DNA of 64,000 nucleotides from Superficieibacter sp. 1612_C1. Its GTDB lineage: Bacteria > Pseudomonadota > Gammaproteobacteria > Enterobacterales > Enterobacteriaceae. The notes below the pieces were generated by a model. It did not search any database, had not been told where the DNA came from, and was given only the letters and a program-made list of their open reading frames with translations. Location of the stretch: NCBI RefSeq assembly GCF_015234305.1, contig NZ_JADGMI010000005.1, positions 248,001 to 312,000 of the forward strand, given 5' to 3'. The position numbers and the translations under genes were made by a program. This document shows positions 1 to 9,701 of this stretch, one piece after another; the stretch's first letter is position 1, and every line of letters starts with the position of its first letter.

Positions 1-909
1 GAAAAAACCACCTCAACCCCTCACGATGCCATTTTCAAAACGTTTCTCTCACGCGTTGAAACGGCGCGCGATTTTATAATGCTCCACCTGCCCCCTGCGC
101 TACTTCGCCTCTGCAATCTCGACACGCTACAGCTGGCATCCGGGAGCTTCCTTGAAGAGAATTTACGCTCTTACTACAGCGATATACTCTACTCACTGAA
201 AACGACCCGGGGAGAGGGCTACATTCATGTCCTGATTGAACATCAAAGCTCACCGGACAAACATATGGCGTTTCGCCTGATGCGCTATGCCATTGCCGCC
301 ATGCAACGTCATCTTGATGCCGGACATGACACCCTCCCCCTGGTGATCCCGATTCTTTTTTATCAGGTTCGCAGAAGCCCCTATCCCTGGGCGATGAACT
401 GGCTGGAAGACTTTACCGATCCCCAGCTTGCCTGCCAGATCTATAGCCATGATTTTACCCTGGTCGATATCACGACGATCCCGGACGATGATATTATGCA
501 GCATCGAAGTATGGCGGCATTGACGCTTATTCAGAAACATATTCGCCAGCGCGATCTGGCGCAATTGCTGGATAAACTCGCCAGCCTGTTGCTAATGGAG
601 CATATTGACAGACAGCAGGTAGTTGCCCTGGTAAACTACATGTTGCAGACCAGCGAAACACAAAACGCCACCGTGTTTTTGCGTAAGCTTGCACAGCGCG
701 TCCCCCGACATGGAGATGAATTGATGACAATGGCAGAGCAACTGGAAAATATCGGTCTCATGAAAGGTATTGAAAAAGGCAAGCAGGCAGGAGAACGTGA
801 AGCCACGCTCAAAATTGCACGAGCGATGCTGGAGAATGGGTTAGAGGATCAGGCGATCGTCAAGATGACGGGCATTGCAATAGAAGAGTTACGGCAGCTT
901 CAACACTGA
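1..909 (+). CDS. Rpn family recombination-promoting nuclease (YhgA-like), 5' truncated by window edge
   Basis: The reading frame is open from base 1 and ends with TGA at 907-909. The first codons read EKTTSTPHDAIFKTF, which aligns with residues just after the start of the complete paralogue at 55943-56860, so only a few N-terminal residues are missing. Rpn proteins carry a PD-(D/E)XK nuclease fold; the segment YSDILYSLK...[10 protein letters not shown] matches its core, with the ExQ element in IEHQS. The C-terminal part is charged and helical (KGIEKGKQAGERE) and ends in a short helical domain. Family members are linked to RecA-independent recombination and to phage defence. An in-frame ATG at 724 preceded by GGAG could give a separate 61-residue product (listed separately). 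It converges on talB and shares its terminator. Confidence 0.9.
   Translation, partial: EKTTSTPHDAIFKTFLSRVETARDFIMLHLPPALLRLCNLDTLQLASGSFLEENLRSYYSDILYSLKTTRGEGYIHVLIEHQSSPDKHMAFRLMRYAIAAMQRHLDAGHDTLPLVIPILFYQVRRSPYPWAMNWLEDFTDPQLACQIYSHDFTLVDITTIPDDDIMQHRSMAALTLIQKHIRQRDLAQLLDKLASLLLMEHIDRQQVVALVNYMLQTSETQNATVFLRKLAQRVPRHGDELMTMAEQLENIGLMKGIEKGKQAGEREATLKIARAMLENGLEDQAIVKMTGIAIEELRQLQH
724..909 (+). CDS. Candidate intragenic small Rpn protein (RpnS-like) from internal start
   Basis: Inside the rpn gene, GGAG at 712-715 lies 8 nt before an in-frame ATG at 724, giving a 61-residue protein starting MTMAEQLENIGLMKG. A second in-frame ATG at 730 is also possible. The equivalent position in the paralogue at 55943-56860 also has a good ribosome-binding site and an ATG at the homologous codon ([11 protein letters not shown]). 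Some Rpn genes are known to make a C-terminal small protein that neutralises the full-length toxin. That this happens here is inferred from the conserved signal only. Confidence 0.5.
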   Translation: MTMAEQLENIGLMKGIEKGKQAGEREATLKIARAMLENGLEDQAIVKMTGIAIEELRQLQH

Positions 910-924
910 TTTTGCCTGCCAGAT

Positions 925-956
925 AAAAAAATGGCCGGTAGGATGTTACCGGCCAT
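925..956 (-). terminator. Terminator of talB, also facing rpn
   Basis: Perfect 10-bp stem ATGGCCGGTA (931-940) / TACCGGCCAT (947-956) with a 6-nt loop. On the minus strand it follows the talB stop by a few bases and is followed by six U (complement of 925-930). It is a canonical intrinsic terminator for talB and also lies downstream of the convergent rpn gene. Confidence 0.9.
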
Positions 957-961
957 CATGA

Positions 962-1915
962 TTACAGCAGGTCGCCGATCATTTTTTCCAGTTTTTCCTG
1001 GTCAACGGCGAACTTGCGGATACCGTCCGCCAGTTTATCGACCGCCATCGGATCCTGGTTGTGCTGCCACAGGAACTCGGCTTCAGTAATACGCTCCGGA
1101 CGCGCTTTAACCTCGCCGCTAAACGACAGTTTACGCTCGATCGCGCCTTCGCTTTCCGCCAGCTCTTTCAGCAGCGCTGGTGCGATGGTCAGCCGATCGC
1201 AGCCCGCCAGCTCCAGGATTTCGCCCAGGTTACGGAAGCTTGCGCCCATGACCACGGTTTCATAGCCGTGCTGTTTGTAGTATTCGTAGATTTCCGTTAC
1301 CGATACCACGCCCGGATCTTCTGCTGGCGCATACTCTTTCTTATCGGTATTGGTTTTGTACCAGTCGAGGATACGACCGACAAACGGAGAAATCAGGTAC
1401 ACGCCCGCTTCGGCGCAGGCGCGAGCCTGAGCGAAGGAGAACAGCAGCGTCAGGTTACAGTTGATCCCTTCTTTTTCCAGCTGCTCGGCAGCGCGAATGC
1501 CCTGCCAGGTAGAGGCCAGTTTGATCAGAATACGGTCGTTGCTGATACCAGCGTCGTTGTACAGCTTGATCAGACGTTTGGCTTTAACGATGGACGCTTC
1601 GGTGTCATAAGAAAGACGCGCATCGACTTCAGTCGAAATACGTCCCGGCACCAGTTTCAGAATTTCCAGACCAATGTTAACGGCCAGTTTATCGCTCGCA
1701 TCAACGATCTGCTGCGCGCGATCGCTGCTCTGGTTACGTGCCCAGGTCACGGCATCGTCAATCAGTTTACGGTATTCAGGAATTTGCGCAGCGCCGAGGA
1801 TCAGAGAAGGGTTAGTTGTTGCATCCTGCGGCTGATACAGCTTCATTGCCGCAATATCTCCGGTGTCAGCCACCACGGTGGTGTACTGACGCAGAGAGGT
1901 CAATTTATCCGTCAT
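962..1915 (-). CDS. talB: Transaldolase B
   Basis: Encodes 317 residues, the usual length for TalB. It transfers a dihydroxyacetone unit from sedoheptulose-7-phosphate to glyceraldehyde-3-phosphate in the non-oxidative pentose phosphate pathway in the cytosol. The Schiff-base lysine lies in [15 protein letters not shown]; the N-terminal [10 protein letters not shown] motif is typical of transaldolases. The start [11 protein letters not shown] at 1915 matches the family; upstream in-frame extension is non-coding leader. It is divergent from yaaJ, the mirror image of the E. coli yaaJ-talB order. It ends at a strong intrinsic terminator. Confidence 0.97.
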   Translation of the reverse strand: MTDKLTSLRQYTTVVADTGDIAAMKLYQPQDATTNPSLILGAAQIPEYRKLIDDAVTWARNQSSDRAQQIVDASDKLAVNIGLEILKLVPGRISTEVDARLSYDTEASIVKAKRLIKLYNDAGISNDRILIKLASTWQGIRAAEQLEKEGINCNLTLLFSFAQARACAEAGVYLISPFVGRILDWYKTNTDKKEYAPAEDPGVVSVTEIYEYYKQHGYETVVMGASFRNLGEILELAGCDRLTIAPALLKELAESEGAIERKLSFSGEVKARPERITEAEFLWQHNQDPMAVDKLADGIRKFAVDQEKLEKMIGDLL

Positions 1916-2072
1916 AATAGTGTTTCTCTTTAAACAACTTGTTAGGGGGATGTAACCGGTCTGCCCTGATAATATCACGACCCACTCTCAGCGCAACCGC
2001 GACGGTAAGCCCGCAGAGAGTATGGTAGACTTCGCTGGCTGATTACCTGAAGGGTAATCATTTATCCCGTAA

Positions 2073-2088
2073 GTGGTAGCGCTTACAT
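2073..2088 (+). promoter_or_regulatory. GalR/LacI-type operator-like site upstream of yaaJ
   Basis: GTGGTAGCGCTTACAT matches 14 of 16 positions of the GalR/GalS consensus GTGKAANCGNTTNCAC, treating K and N as degenerate. It lies about 30 bp before the yaaJ start, where a repressor could block transcription. A second inverted repeat, GATTACC-N5-GGTAATC, is at 2041-2059. No GalR-family gene is in the window, so the regulator is unknown. Confidence 0.4.
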
Positions 2089-2119
2089 AAGCGCACCGGC
2101 ATAAACAAGAGGACGTTTA

Positions 2120-3550
2120 ATGCCTGATTTTCTTCAGTTTATGAGCGACGTCATGTGGGGATCGATAATGATCTACCTCCTTGCCGGGGCTGGCATCTGG
2201 TTTACCTGGCGCACGGGATTTATTCAGTTTCGCTATCTTCGTCACTACCGCAAAAGTCTGAAAAACAGCCTGACACCGCAGCCGGGCGGGTTAACCTCGT
2301 TTCAGGCGCTGTGCACCAGTCTGGCCGCGCGCGTCGGCAGCGGCAACTTCGCCGGTATTTCACTGGCTATTGCCGCAGGCGGACCCGGGGCTATCTTCTG
2401 GATGTGGATATCGGGGCTGACCGGTATGGCGATAAGCTTTGCTGAATGTTCGCTCTCCCAGCTTTATAAACAGCGCGATGCCACGGGACAGTTTCGCGGT
2501 GGACCGGCTTGGTATATGGATCGCGGGCTGGGGATGCGCTGGATGGGCATACTCTTCTCCCTGTTTTTACTGCTCTCGTATGGCCTGGTTTTTAATACGG
2601 TTCAGGCGCATTCCGTTGCCAGTGCGGTAAACTACGCTTTCTCTGTGCCGTCACTGGCAACGGGCGTGGGGCTTGCCGCGCTGGTCCTGTTGTCGGTGGT
2701 GCGCGGTATTCGCGGCGTTGCCCGTATGCTGCAATGGCTGGTACCGGTGATGGTTGTTATCTGGGTTATCGCCAGCCTTCTTGTTACCGCATGGCATATT
2801 ACGGCGCTCCCCGGCACGCTCGCGGCTATTGTCAAAAGCGCCTTTGGCTGGCAGGAAGCGGCGGCTGGCGCGGCGGGTTATACCGTTAGCCAGGCACTCA
2901 CCAGCGGTTTTCAGCGCGGGATGTTCTCCAATGAAGCTGGAATGGGCTCGACGCCTAATGTCGCGGCGGCCGCAGCCTCCTGGCCACCGCATCCTGCTGC
3001 CCAGGGCATTGTGCAGATGATCGGCGTGTTTATTGATACGTTTATTATCTCTACCTGTAGTGCGTTAATCGTGCTGTTAGCAGGCGCAAATACGCCGCAT
3101 ACCGCGATAGAAGGCATTCAAAGAATACAGCAGGCGATGGTGATGCTTATTGGCGATGCCGGTGCCGGACTGGTCGCCATCGTCGTCATGTTGTTCGCCT
3201 TTACGTCCATCGTGGGGAATTATCTCTACGCCGAGAACAACCTGTTTTTCCTGCGTCTTGATGCGCGCTGGGCGCGCTGGGTGTTACGTGCCACCACGTT
3301 AATGATGGTTGTGGCAGGCTCGTTTCTGAGCTTTCCGGTGGTATGGCAACTGGCGAATATTGTAATGGCGTTGATGGTCATCACCAATCTGACCGCCATC
3401 CTGCTCCTGTCGCCAGTGGTGCGGCTTATCGCCAGCGACTATCTGCGTCAGCGTAAATTAGGCGTGCGGCCGGTATTTGATCCGCAACGCTACCCGGATC
3501 TCCAGCGGCAATTAATGCCGGATACATGGGAAAATCCACCGAAGCAATAA
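2120..3550 (+). CDS. yaaJ: Alanine/glycine:cation symporter family transporter YaaJ
   Basis: A 476-residue integral membrane protein of the AGCS (SSS-like LeuT-fold) family, the same length as E. coli YaaJ. It begins with a hydrophobic helix after MPDFLQFMSDVMWGS and has about ten predicted hydrophobic segments. The conserved AGCS signatures FQALCTSLAARVGSGNFAG (around residues 62-80) and the GMFSNEAGMGSTPNVAAAA stretch near the middle are clear. Family members take up alanine or glycine with sodium or protons; the exact substrate of YaaJ is not settled. It is read away from talB, with yaaA about 80 bp downstream in the same direction. A GalR-like operator precedes it. Confidence 0.93.
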   Translation: MPDFLQFMSDVMWGSIMIYLLAGAGIWFTWRTGFIQFRYLRHYRKSLKNSLTPQPGGLTSFQALCTSLAARVGSGNFAGISLAIAAGGPGAIFWMWISGLTGMAISFAECSLSQLYKQRDATGQFRGGPAWYMDRGLGMRWMGILFSLFLLLSYGLVFNTVQAHSVASAVNYAFSVPSLATGVGLAALVLLSVVRGIRGVARMLQWLVPVMVVIWVIASLLVTAWHITALPGTLAAIVKSAFGWQEAAAGAAGYTVSQALTSGFQRGMFSNEAGMGSTPNVAAAAASWPPHPAAQGIVQMIGVFIDTFIISTCSALIVLLAGANTPHTAIEGIQRIQQAMVMLIGDAGAGLVAIVVMLFAFTSIVGNYLYAENNLFFLRLDARWARWVLRATTLMMVVAGSFLSFPVVWQLANIVMALMVITNLTAILLLSPVVRLIASDYLRQRKLGVRPVFDPQRYPDLQRQLMPDTWENPPKQ

Positions 3551-3628
3551 GGCGACAATCGCAGCCATCGCCCACATCGCCTGCTTTTTTTGCTACAGTC
3601 GCAGGATAATTTGCCGCAAGGATTAACT

Positions 3629-4402
3629 ATGCTGATTCTGATTTCACCTGCAAAAACGCTGGACTATCAAAGTCCGCTGGCGACGAAACGCTTTACCCTG
3701 CCTGAACTGCTGGACCATTCGCAGCAGTTGATTAAGGACGCGCGCAAGCTGACGGCACCGCAAATCGCCAGTCTGATGAGCATTAGCGATAAGCTGGCGA
3801 GCCTGAATGCCACTCGTTTCCACGACTGGCAGCCCGACTTCACGCCGGAAAACGCCCGCCAGGCGATTCTGGCGTTTAAGGGTGACGTCTACACCGGGCT
3901 TCAGGCCGAGACCTTTAGCGAGGCGGATTTTGATTTTGCCCAGCAGCATCTGCGGATGCTTTCTGGTCTCTACGGGGTGCTGCGTCCGCTGGATTTGATG
4001 CAGCCTTATCGTCTGGAGATGGGCATCCGCTTCGCCAATGCTCGCGGCAAAGATCTTTACCAGTTCTGGGGCGATATCATTACCGATAAGCTCAACGAGA
4101 TGCTGGAAGCGCAGAACGATCGCGTGGTGATCAACCTCGCCTCAGAGGAATATTTTAAATCCGTGAAGGCGAAAAAGCTGAACGGTGAGGTGATTAAGCC
4201 GGTGTTCCTTGATGAGAAGAACGGCAAGTTCAAAGTCATTAGCTTCTACGCCAAGAAAGCCCGTGGCCTGATGAGCCGCTACATCATTGAAAACCGTCTG
4301 ACGACGCCGGAGCAGCTTACCGCGTTTAACAGCGACGGCTATTTCTTTGATAAAGACGCATCCGGCAGTGGCGAGCTGGTGTTTAAACGTCATGAGCAGT
4401 AA
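3629..4402 (+). CDS. yaaA: Peroxide stress protein YaaA (DUF328)
   Basis: Encodes 257 residues. The family (UPF0246/DUF328) lowers free intracellular iron during hydrogen peroxide stress and is OxyR-controlled in E. coli; it has a DNA-binding cantaloupe fold. The start [16 protein letters not shown] at 3629 matches the family exactly and has AAGGA just upstream; a longer in-frame extension has no family support. Conserved stretches include [34 protein letters not shown] and [12 protein letters not shown]. It follows yaaJ and converges on yaaX, with a 10-bp hairpin between the two stop codons. Confidence 0.95.
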   Translation: MLILISPAKTLDYQSPLATKRFTLPELLDHSQQLIKDARKLTAPQIASLMSISDKLASLNATRFHDWQPDFTPENARQAILAFKGDVYTGLQAETFSEADFDFAQQHLRMLSGLYGVLRPLDLMQPYRLEMGIRFANARGKDLYQFWGDIITDKLNEMLEAQNDRVVINLASEEYFKSVKAKKLNGEVIKPVFLDEKNGKFKVISFYAKKARGLMSRYIIENRLTTPEQLTAFNSDGYFFDKDASGSGELVFKRHEQ

Positions 4403-4426
4403 GTAAAGCGCCCGAAGGCGCTTTAC
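4403..4426. terminator. Bidirectional hairpin between yaaA and yaaX
   Basis: Perfect stem GTAAAGCGCC / GGCGCTTTAC with a 4-nt loop that reads CGAA on plus and UUCG on minus, the latter a stable tetraloop. It sits directly between the stop of yaaA (4402) and that of yaaX (4428). The U-tract is short on both sides, so termination strength is uncertain. Confidence 0.7.
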
Positions 4427-4427
4427 G

Positions 4428-4727
4428 TTAGCGATGATGATCATCCGGTCCCGGACGGTAATCGTCGCGGCGATCGTCATGATGATCGTTATGGCGCTGC
4501 TCTGCACGCGGACCATGCGGCTGCCAGCGATTTTCTCGCCAGTCGTAGTGTTTCTCCCACCAGCCATGATCCCGCCAGTGGCCGCCATCCCAATAGTTCC
4601 CGTGATCATCGCGGTCGCCGATTTGCAGGGTAACTGCCGGAATGAGGGTGATCTCTGCTGCCTGTACCGCGACGGGAGCCACCAGCAGCATCGAAAGCGC
4701 CAGAAGCGCGGGTTTCAGTGTAGACAT
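4428..4727 (-). CDS. yaaX: DUF2502 periplasmic protein YaaX
   Basis: A 99-residue protein with a cleavable signal peptide (LLALSMLLVAPVAVQAAE, likely cut after VQA). The mature part has the DUF2502 core EITLIPAVTLQIGDRDDHGNYWDGGHWRDHGWWEKHYDWR in summary form, then a tail very rich in His, Asp and Arg (residues about 72-99). Function is unknown; the His/Asp-rich tail suggests metal or polyanion binding, which is inference. A strong ribosome-binding site (AAAGGAG) precedes the start. It lies between yaaA and thrC as in E. coli, but here its tail differs from the K-12 version as I recall it. Confidence 0.9.
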   Translation of the reverse strand: MSTLKPALLALSMLLVAPVAVQAAEITLIPAVTLQIGDRDDHGNYWDGGHWRDHGWWEKHYDWRENRWQPHGPRAEQRHNDHHDDRRDDYRPGPDDHHR

Positions 4728-4884
4728 GGGTTACTCCTTTTCATTCTTGCCCAATGTGGGCCGATGTCAGGAGAATACGTGAGGGGAACGGGGGTTGTTA
4801 TTCTCTGCAATCCTAATCTCTAAGTTACCGCATTTATTGGGAATTTCTCCTTTTTGCCTGCTTTTTTCCTCCTTATTTTCTCCA

Positions 4885-4921
4885 TAAAAAATGCCGGGTA
4901 GCCACAATGCTCACCCGGCAT
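4885..4921 (-). terminator. Terminator of the thr operon
   Basis: Stem ATGCCGGGT (4891-4899) / ACCCGGCAT (4913-4921) just past the thrC stop. On the minus strand it is followed by a run of U (complement of 4886-4891). This is a canonical intrinsic terminator. Confidence 0.9.
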
Positions 4922-4936
4922 AATTAGCGCGAATAG

Positions 4937-6223
4937 TTACCCGCGCGCCATCATCAACTGGCGTAAAGCGGCAAAATCCGCCGGTAGATTATGCGACAAC
5001 AACGGTAAATCCGCCCGCTCGGCCAGCTCTTTCGGTAGCGGCAGCGTATCGCCAAGGATTGCATCAACGCTCTCCTTAAATTTAGCCGGGTGCGCGGTGC
5101 CGAGGAATAAACCATATTCGCCCGGTTGCAGCTGATCGCGTAGCGCCCGATAGGCAATGGCCGCATGCGGCTCAGACACGTAGCCCAGCCCCTGAAGTTC
5201 ACGCATCGTGGCTTTGGTGGTTTCATCATCCACCGCGGCGTAACCCAGCTCGTTAAGACGCCAGATTTTACGCCGGAAGATCTCCTCCACCCGCGGCCAG
5301 TTGTTTGGCTGGCTGACATCCATCGCATTAGAGAGCGTCGCCTGCGTCGCATTCGGCTCCCATTTCCCGGCGTGCAGGAAGCGCGGCACGGTGTCATTGG
5401 CGTTGGTGGCGGCAATAAAGCGCTTCACCGGCAGACCGAGCGATTTTGCCAGCAGGCCCGCGGTCAAATCGCCGAAGTTTCCGCTGGGAACGGAAATCAC
5501 CAGCTGATTACGAGCTTCCTGCGGCAACTGCGCCACCGCTTCAAAGTAATAGCAGATCTGCGCCAGCAGGCGGCTGATATTAATCGAGTTGGCAGAGTTC
5601 AGCCCCAGCGCCGCTTTTAATTCTTCATCATCAAACGCCTGTTTGACCAGCGCCTGACAGGCGTCGAAATCGCCATCAATGGCGACGGTTTCGATATTAC
5701 CACCAAGGGTGCAGAACAGTTTTTCCTGTAGCGGGCTGATTTTGCCGCGCGGATAGAGGATCACTACCCGGATATTTGGCAGGCCGTAAAACGCATGGGC
5801 GACGGCGGCCCCGGTATCGCCGGAGGTCGCGGTCAGGATGGTCACCGGCTTGTCACCGCTGATGTGCGTCAGCATCTGCGCCATAAAGCGCCCGCCGAAA
5901 TCTTTAAACGCCAGGGTCGGGCCGTGGAATAACTCCAGGCAGCCGATCTCTTCGGTCACCGGCTTCACCGGAGCCGGGAAAGCAAATGCTGCCCTCACGC
6001 GCTCTTCAAGCACCGCAGGCGGGATCTCATCGCCAATAAACGCGCTGAGGATTTTAGTACTGCGGCTGACGAAATCCTGCTTCAGCATCTCATCAATATC
6101 GGTCAGGCTGAATTCGGGCAGATCATGCGGAAAGAACAGCCCCTGCTGCTTGCCCAGCCCCTGCGTAACGGCCTGCGCAAAGCTGACCTGCTCGTTGTGA
6201 TCTTTGAGGTTATAGAGTTTCAT
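4937..6223 (-). CDS. thrC: Threonine synthase
   Basis: Encodes 428 residues. The PLP enzyme converts O-phosphohomoserine to threonine and phosphate, the last step of the pathway. The N-terminal MKLYNLKDHNEQVSFAQAV and the PLP-lysine motif FHGPTLAFKDFGGRFMAQ are visible (around residues 100-117), followed by TATSGDTGAAVAHAF. It is the last gene of thrLABC and starts only 3 nt after the thrB stop, so translational coupling is likely. Expression is governed by the thrL attenuator upstream. Confidence 0.98.
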   Translation of the reverse strand: MKLYNLKDHNEQVSFAQAVTQGLGKQQGLFFPHDLPEFSLTDIDEMLKQDFVSRSTKILSAFIGDEIPPAVLEERVRAAFAFPAPVKPVTEEIGCLELFHGPTLAFKDFGGRFMAQMLTHISGDKPVTILTATSGDTGAAVAHAFYGLPNIRVVILYPRGKISPLQEKLFCTLGGNIETVAIDGDFDACQALVKQAFDDEELKAALGLNSANSINISRLLAQICYYFEAVAQLPQEARNQLVISVPSGNFGDLTAGLLAKSLGLPVKRFIAATNANDTVPRFLHAGKWEPNATQATLSNAMDVSQPNNWPRVEEIFRRKIWRLNELGYAAVDDETTKATMRELQGLGYVSEPHAAIAYRALRDQLQPGEYGLFLGTAHPAKFKESVDAILGDTLPLPKELAERADLPLLSHNLPADFAALRQLMMARG

Positions 6224-6226
6224 TGG

Positions 6227-7156
6227 TTATCCCACTACTCGTGCGCCCGCCGTGTCCAGCCGGCAAATATGAACAAAGCCTTCCTGATTTTGCAGATAGT
6301 GCCTGCTGAGCCAGTCCGCCACGCGCTGCGCGGTATCGGTTTTATCGCACAGGGCGAACAGCGTTGGCCCTGAACCAGAGATACCGCAAGACAGCGCGCC
6401 GATTTCCGCGACAGCCTGCCGCGCTTCATTAAAGCCCGGCAGCAATTTTGCGCGATAGGGTTCGGCAATCACATCTTTCATCAGTTTCGCCGCCAGCAGC
6501 GGCTGACGTGAATAACAGGCGTGAATAAATCCCGCCAGATGGCGACCGTGCGCGATGCAATCCTGACGGCGATACTGCGCGGGCAGAATGGCACGCGCCT
6601 CCGCCGTGGAGACGACGATCCCCGGATAAGCCAGCACCCACAGCCATTCATCAAAGCCTGGCACCTGCTCGCTGATAATGCCGTTTTCTTCGATCATTAA
6701 CTGCATGCCGCCGAGAAAACAGGGGGCGACGTTATCATAGTGAACGCTGCCGGAAATACGTCCCTCCAGCTCGCCCATTAATGCCAGCATCCGTGTGTCA
6801 TTCAACGGCTTGCCGCAGTACTCATTCATGGCGACCAGCGCGGCTACCACCGAGCAGGCGCTGGAGCCAAGCCCGGAGCCAATCGGCATATTTTTTTCCA
6901 GCGTCATGGTCACCGGAACGGTTTTGCCAATCTCCTGACAAAAGCGTTCCCAGCACTGATAAACGATATTCTCACGCGGTTCAGCGGGGAGTTTACTGGC
7001 AAAACGGCCTCTATTTTCCACACTGAAACGATCCGCGGCTTCAACGGCAACGGTATCGCCCAGTAGCGAACCGTCAACGGGCGTTACCGCCGCCCCCAGT
7101 ACGTCAAACCCGACGCTCATATTGGCGCTGGAAGCCGGGGCATAAACTTTAACCAT
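6227..7156 (-). CDS. thrB: Homoserine kinase
   Basis: Encodes 309 residues of the GHMP kinase superfamily. It phosphorylates homoserine with ATP. The start [21 protein letters not shown] carries GHMP motif 1; the ATP-binding motif 2 is [25 protein letters not shown] (summarised: P-x-GSGLGSS), and [14 protein letters not shown] is motif 3 near the C-terminus. It is separated from the thrA stop by one base and from thrC by three, the compact arrangement of the E. coli operon. Confidence 0.98.
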   Translation of the reverse strand: MVKVYAPASSANMSVGFDVLGAAVTPVDGSLLGDTVAVEAADRFSVENRGRFASKLPAEPRENIVYQCWERFCQEIGKTVPVTMTLEKNMPIGSGLGSSACSVVAALVAMNEYCGKPLNDTRMLALMGELEGRISGSVHYDNVAPCFLGGMQLMIEENGIISEQVPGFDEWLWVLAYPGIVVSTAEARAILPAQYRRQDCIAHGRHLAGFIHACYSRQPLLAAKLMKDVIAEPYRAKLLPGFNEARQAVAEIGALSCGISGSGPTLFALCDKTDTAQRVADWLSRHYLQNQEGFVHICRLDTAGARVVG

Positions 7157-7157
7157 G

Positions 7158-9620
7158 TTAAACTCCTAACTTCCATGAAAGGGTGCGCAGCAGATCGGCG
7201 AATACGCCCGCCGCGGTCACATCGTTGCCCGCACCATAACCGCGCAGCACCAGCGGCAGCGGTTGATAGTAATGGCTGTAAAAGGCCAGCGCGTTCTCGC
7301 CGTTTTTCACTTTATACAGCGGATCGTTACCGTCCACCTCGGCGATTTTCACCCGGCACACGCCGTCGTCTTCAATATTGCCAACATAGCGCAGAACCTT
7401 ACCCTCATCACGCGCTTTTGCCACGCGGGCAGAAAAACCGTCATCAAGCTGCGGCAGGCGGACCATAAAGCTGTCGGTATCGCCGGTGGCGTCAAAACTC
7501 TCCGGCAGCACGGACTCAATCACGATATCGCTCAGTTCAAGGCTGCGCCCGGTTTCACGCGCGAGGATCAGCAGCTTACGCGCTACGTCCATACCAGAGA
7601 GATCGTCACGCGGATCGGGTTCGGTATAGCCCATTTCCCGCGCGACGCGGGTCGCTTCCGACAGGCTCATGCCCTCATCAAGCTTGCCGAAAATAAACGA
7701 CAGGGAACCGGAAAGGATGCCGGAGAAACGCTGGAGTTCATCGCCCGCGTTGAGCAGATTTTGCAGATTTTCAATCACCGGCAGGCCCGCGCCGACGTTG
7801 GTATCGTAGAGGAATTTGCGTCGCGAATGTCCCGCCGCATGGCGCAGTTGATGGTAGTAATCCATTGATGAGGTGTTGGCTTTTTTATTCGGCGTCACCA
7901 CATGGAAACCTTCACGCAGGAAATCGGCATACTGATCGGCGACCGCCTGGCTGGAGGTACAGTCGACAATCACCGGGTTCAGCAGGTGATACTCTTTTAC
8001 CAGGCGGATCAAACGGCCAAGGTTGAAAGGCTCCTTCGCTTCCGCCAGTTCATTCTGCCAGTTTTCCAGATTCAGGCCGTGGACGTTGGTTAACAGCGCT
8101 TTCGAGTTCGCCACGCCGCAGACGCGCAGATCGATATGCTTACCCTTCAGCCAGGTCTGCTGACGTTTGATCTGCTCCAGCAGCGCGCCGCCGACGCCGC
8201 CGACGCCCACCAGGAAGACCTCAATCACCTGATCGGTATTAAACAGCATCTGATGGGTGACGCGCACGCCGGTCGTAGCGTCATCATTGCTGACCACCAC
8301 GGAAATGGAACGCTCGGAAGAGCCCTGCGCAATGGCGACAATATTGATATTGGCCCGCGCCAGCGCGGCGAAGAATTTGGCGGAGATCCCGCGCAGGGTG
8401 CGCATGCCGTCGCCGACCACGGAGATAATCGCCAGCCGTTCCATAATAGCCAGCGGCTCCAGCAGCCCCTCTTTCAGCTCAAGATAAAACTCGTCACCCA
8501 TCGCGCGCTGCGCACGGGCGCAGTCGGACTGCGGCACACAAAAGCTGATGCTGTACTCGGAAGAGGACTGGGTAATTAACACCACCGAAATCCCGGCACG
8601 CGACATCGTGGCAAACACACGCGCCGCCATGCCCACCATCCCTTTCATGCCAGGACCGGAGACGTTGAACATCGCCATATTATTAAGATTCGAAATCCCT
8701 TTGACCGCCAGACCGTCTTCATCACTGTTAGCGCCAATCAACGTACCGGGAGCCTGAGGATTGCCGGTGTTTTTAATCAAACAGGGGATCTGAAACTGGG
8801 CAATCGGCGCAATCGTGCGCGGATGCAGCACTTTCGCCCCAAAATAAGACAGCTCCATCGCCTCCTGATAAGACATGGATTTCAGCAGACGTGCGTCCGG
8901 AACCTGACGCGGGTCGCAGGTATACACGCCGTCAACGTCGGTCCAGATCTCACAGCAATCTGCGCGCAGGCAGGCCGCCAGCACCGCCGCCGAGTAGTCT
9001 GAACCATTACGTCCCAGCACCACCAGCTCGCCTTTCTCATTCCCGGCAGTAAAGCCTGCCATCAGGATCATATGGTCGGTCGGGATTTGACTGGCCGCGA
9101 TACGACGGGTGGATTCAGCGATATCCACGGTGGATTCAAGGTAGTGTCCGACGGCCAGCAGTTTTTCAACCGGATCGATGACCGTTACGTTGTGGCCCCG
9201 GGCCTGTAACAGGCCAGCCATAATGGCAATAGAGAGTTTTTCGCCACGGCAAATCAGCGCAGCGTTGACGCTGTCCGGGCACTGGTTGAGCAGGCTGATG
9301 CCGTGCAGAACATGTTTGATCTGCGCGAACTCCTGCTCGACAACCGTTTTTAGCCGGGCGAGAGGAAACCCTGGCTGAGCATCGGCAAGGCCCTGAAGAA
9401 GTTCGGCGAAAATACGTTCGGCGTCGCTGATATTGGTGTGAGCGTCCTGGCCGCCAATGGTTTTTTCAATCATCGCCACCAGGTGGTTGGTGATTTTTGC
9501 CGGGGCAGAGAGGACGGTCGCAACCTGCCCCTGCCTGGCATTGCTCTCCAGAATATAGGCAACCCGCAGAAATCGTTCTGCATTTGCCACTGATGTACCG
9601 CCAAACTTCAACACTCGCAT
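7158..9620 (-). CDS. thrA: Bifunctional aspartokinase I / homoserine dehydrogenase I
   Basis: Encodes 820 residues, the size of E. coli ThrA. The N-terminal aspartokinase domain begins [17 protein letters not shown] and has the [14 protein letters not shown] motif. Two ACT-like regulatory units follow in the middle ([17 protein letters not shown] and [19 protein letters not shown] regions). The C-terminal homoserine dehydrogenase domain starts near [18 protein letters not shown], an NAD(P) Rossmann loop, and contains [13 protein letters not shown]-like substrate residues (here [10 protein letters not shown]). It catalyses the first and third steps from aspartate to threonine and is threonine-inhibited. 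The ATG at 9620 fits the family; the longer frame reaches into the attenuator. Confidence 0.98.
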   Translation of the reverse strand: MRVLKFGGTSVANAERFLRVAYILESNARQGQVATVLSAPAKITNHLVAMIEKTIGGQDAHTNISDAERIFAELLQGLADAQPGFPLARLKTVVEQEFAQIKHVLHGISLLNQCPDSVNAALICRGEKLSIAIMAGLLQARGHNVTVIDPVEKLLAVGHYLESTVDIAESTRRIAASQIPTDHMILMAGFTAGNEKGELVVLGRNGSDYSAAVLAACLRADCCEIWTDVDGVYTCDPRQVPDARLLKSMSYQEAMELSYFGAKVLHPRTIAPIAQFQIPCLIKNTGNPQAPGTLIGANSDEDGLAVKGISNLNNMAMFNVSGPGMKGMVGMAARVFATMSRAGISVVLITQSSSEYSISFCVPQSDCARAQRAMGDEFYLELKEGLLEPLAIMERLAIISVVGDGMRTLRGISAKFFAALARANINIVAIAQGSSERSISVVVSNDDATTGVRVTHQMLFNTDQVIEVFLVGVGGVGGALLEQIKRQQTWLKGKHIDLRVCGVANSKALLTNVHGLNLENWQNELAEAKEPFNLGRLIRLVKEYHLLNPVIVDCTSSQAVADQYADFLREGFHVVTPNKKANTSSMDYYHQLRHAAGHSRRKFLYDTNVGAGLPVIENLQNLLNAGDELQRFSGILSGSLSFIFGKLDEGMSLSEATRVAREMGYTEPDPRDDLSGMDVARKLLILARETGRSLELSDIVIESVLPESFDATGDTDSFMVRLPQLDDGFSARVAKARDEGKVLRYVGNIEDDGVCRVKIAEVDGNDPLYKVKNGENALAFYSHYYQPLPLVLRGYGAGNDVTAAGVFADLLRTLSWKLGV

Positions 9621-9646
9621 GGTAATGCCCCTTTGATTTTTACCCG

Positions 9647-9677
9647 AAAAAAAAGCCCGCACTGTTCAGGTGCGGGC
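9647..9677 (-). terminator. thr operon attenuator (leader terminator)
   Basis: Stem GCCCGCAC (9655-9662) / GTGCGGGC (9670-9677) with a 7-nt loop. On the minus strand it is followed by eight U (complement of 9647-9654). It lies between the thrL stop (9702) and the thrA start (9620). It is the transcription attenuator controlled by ribosome position on the Thr/Ile-rich leader. Confidence 0.95.
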
Positions 9678-9701
9678 TTTTTTCTGTTTTTCCTGTACGC
9701 G

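Noticed and set aside
1061-1933. A 290-codon open frame antisense to talB
   Set aside because: Composition and absence of motifs show it to be a shadow of talB.
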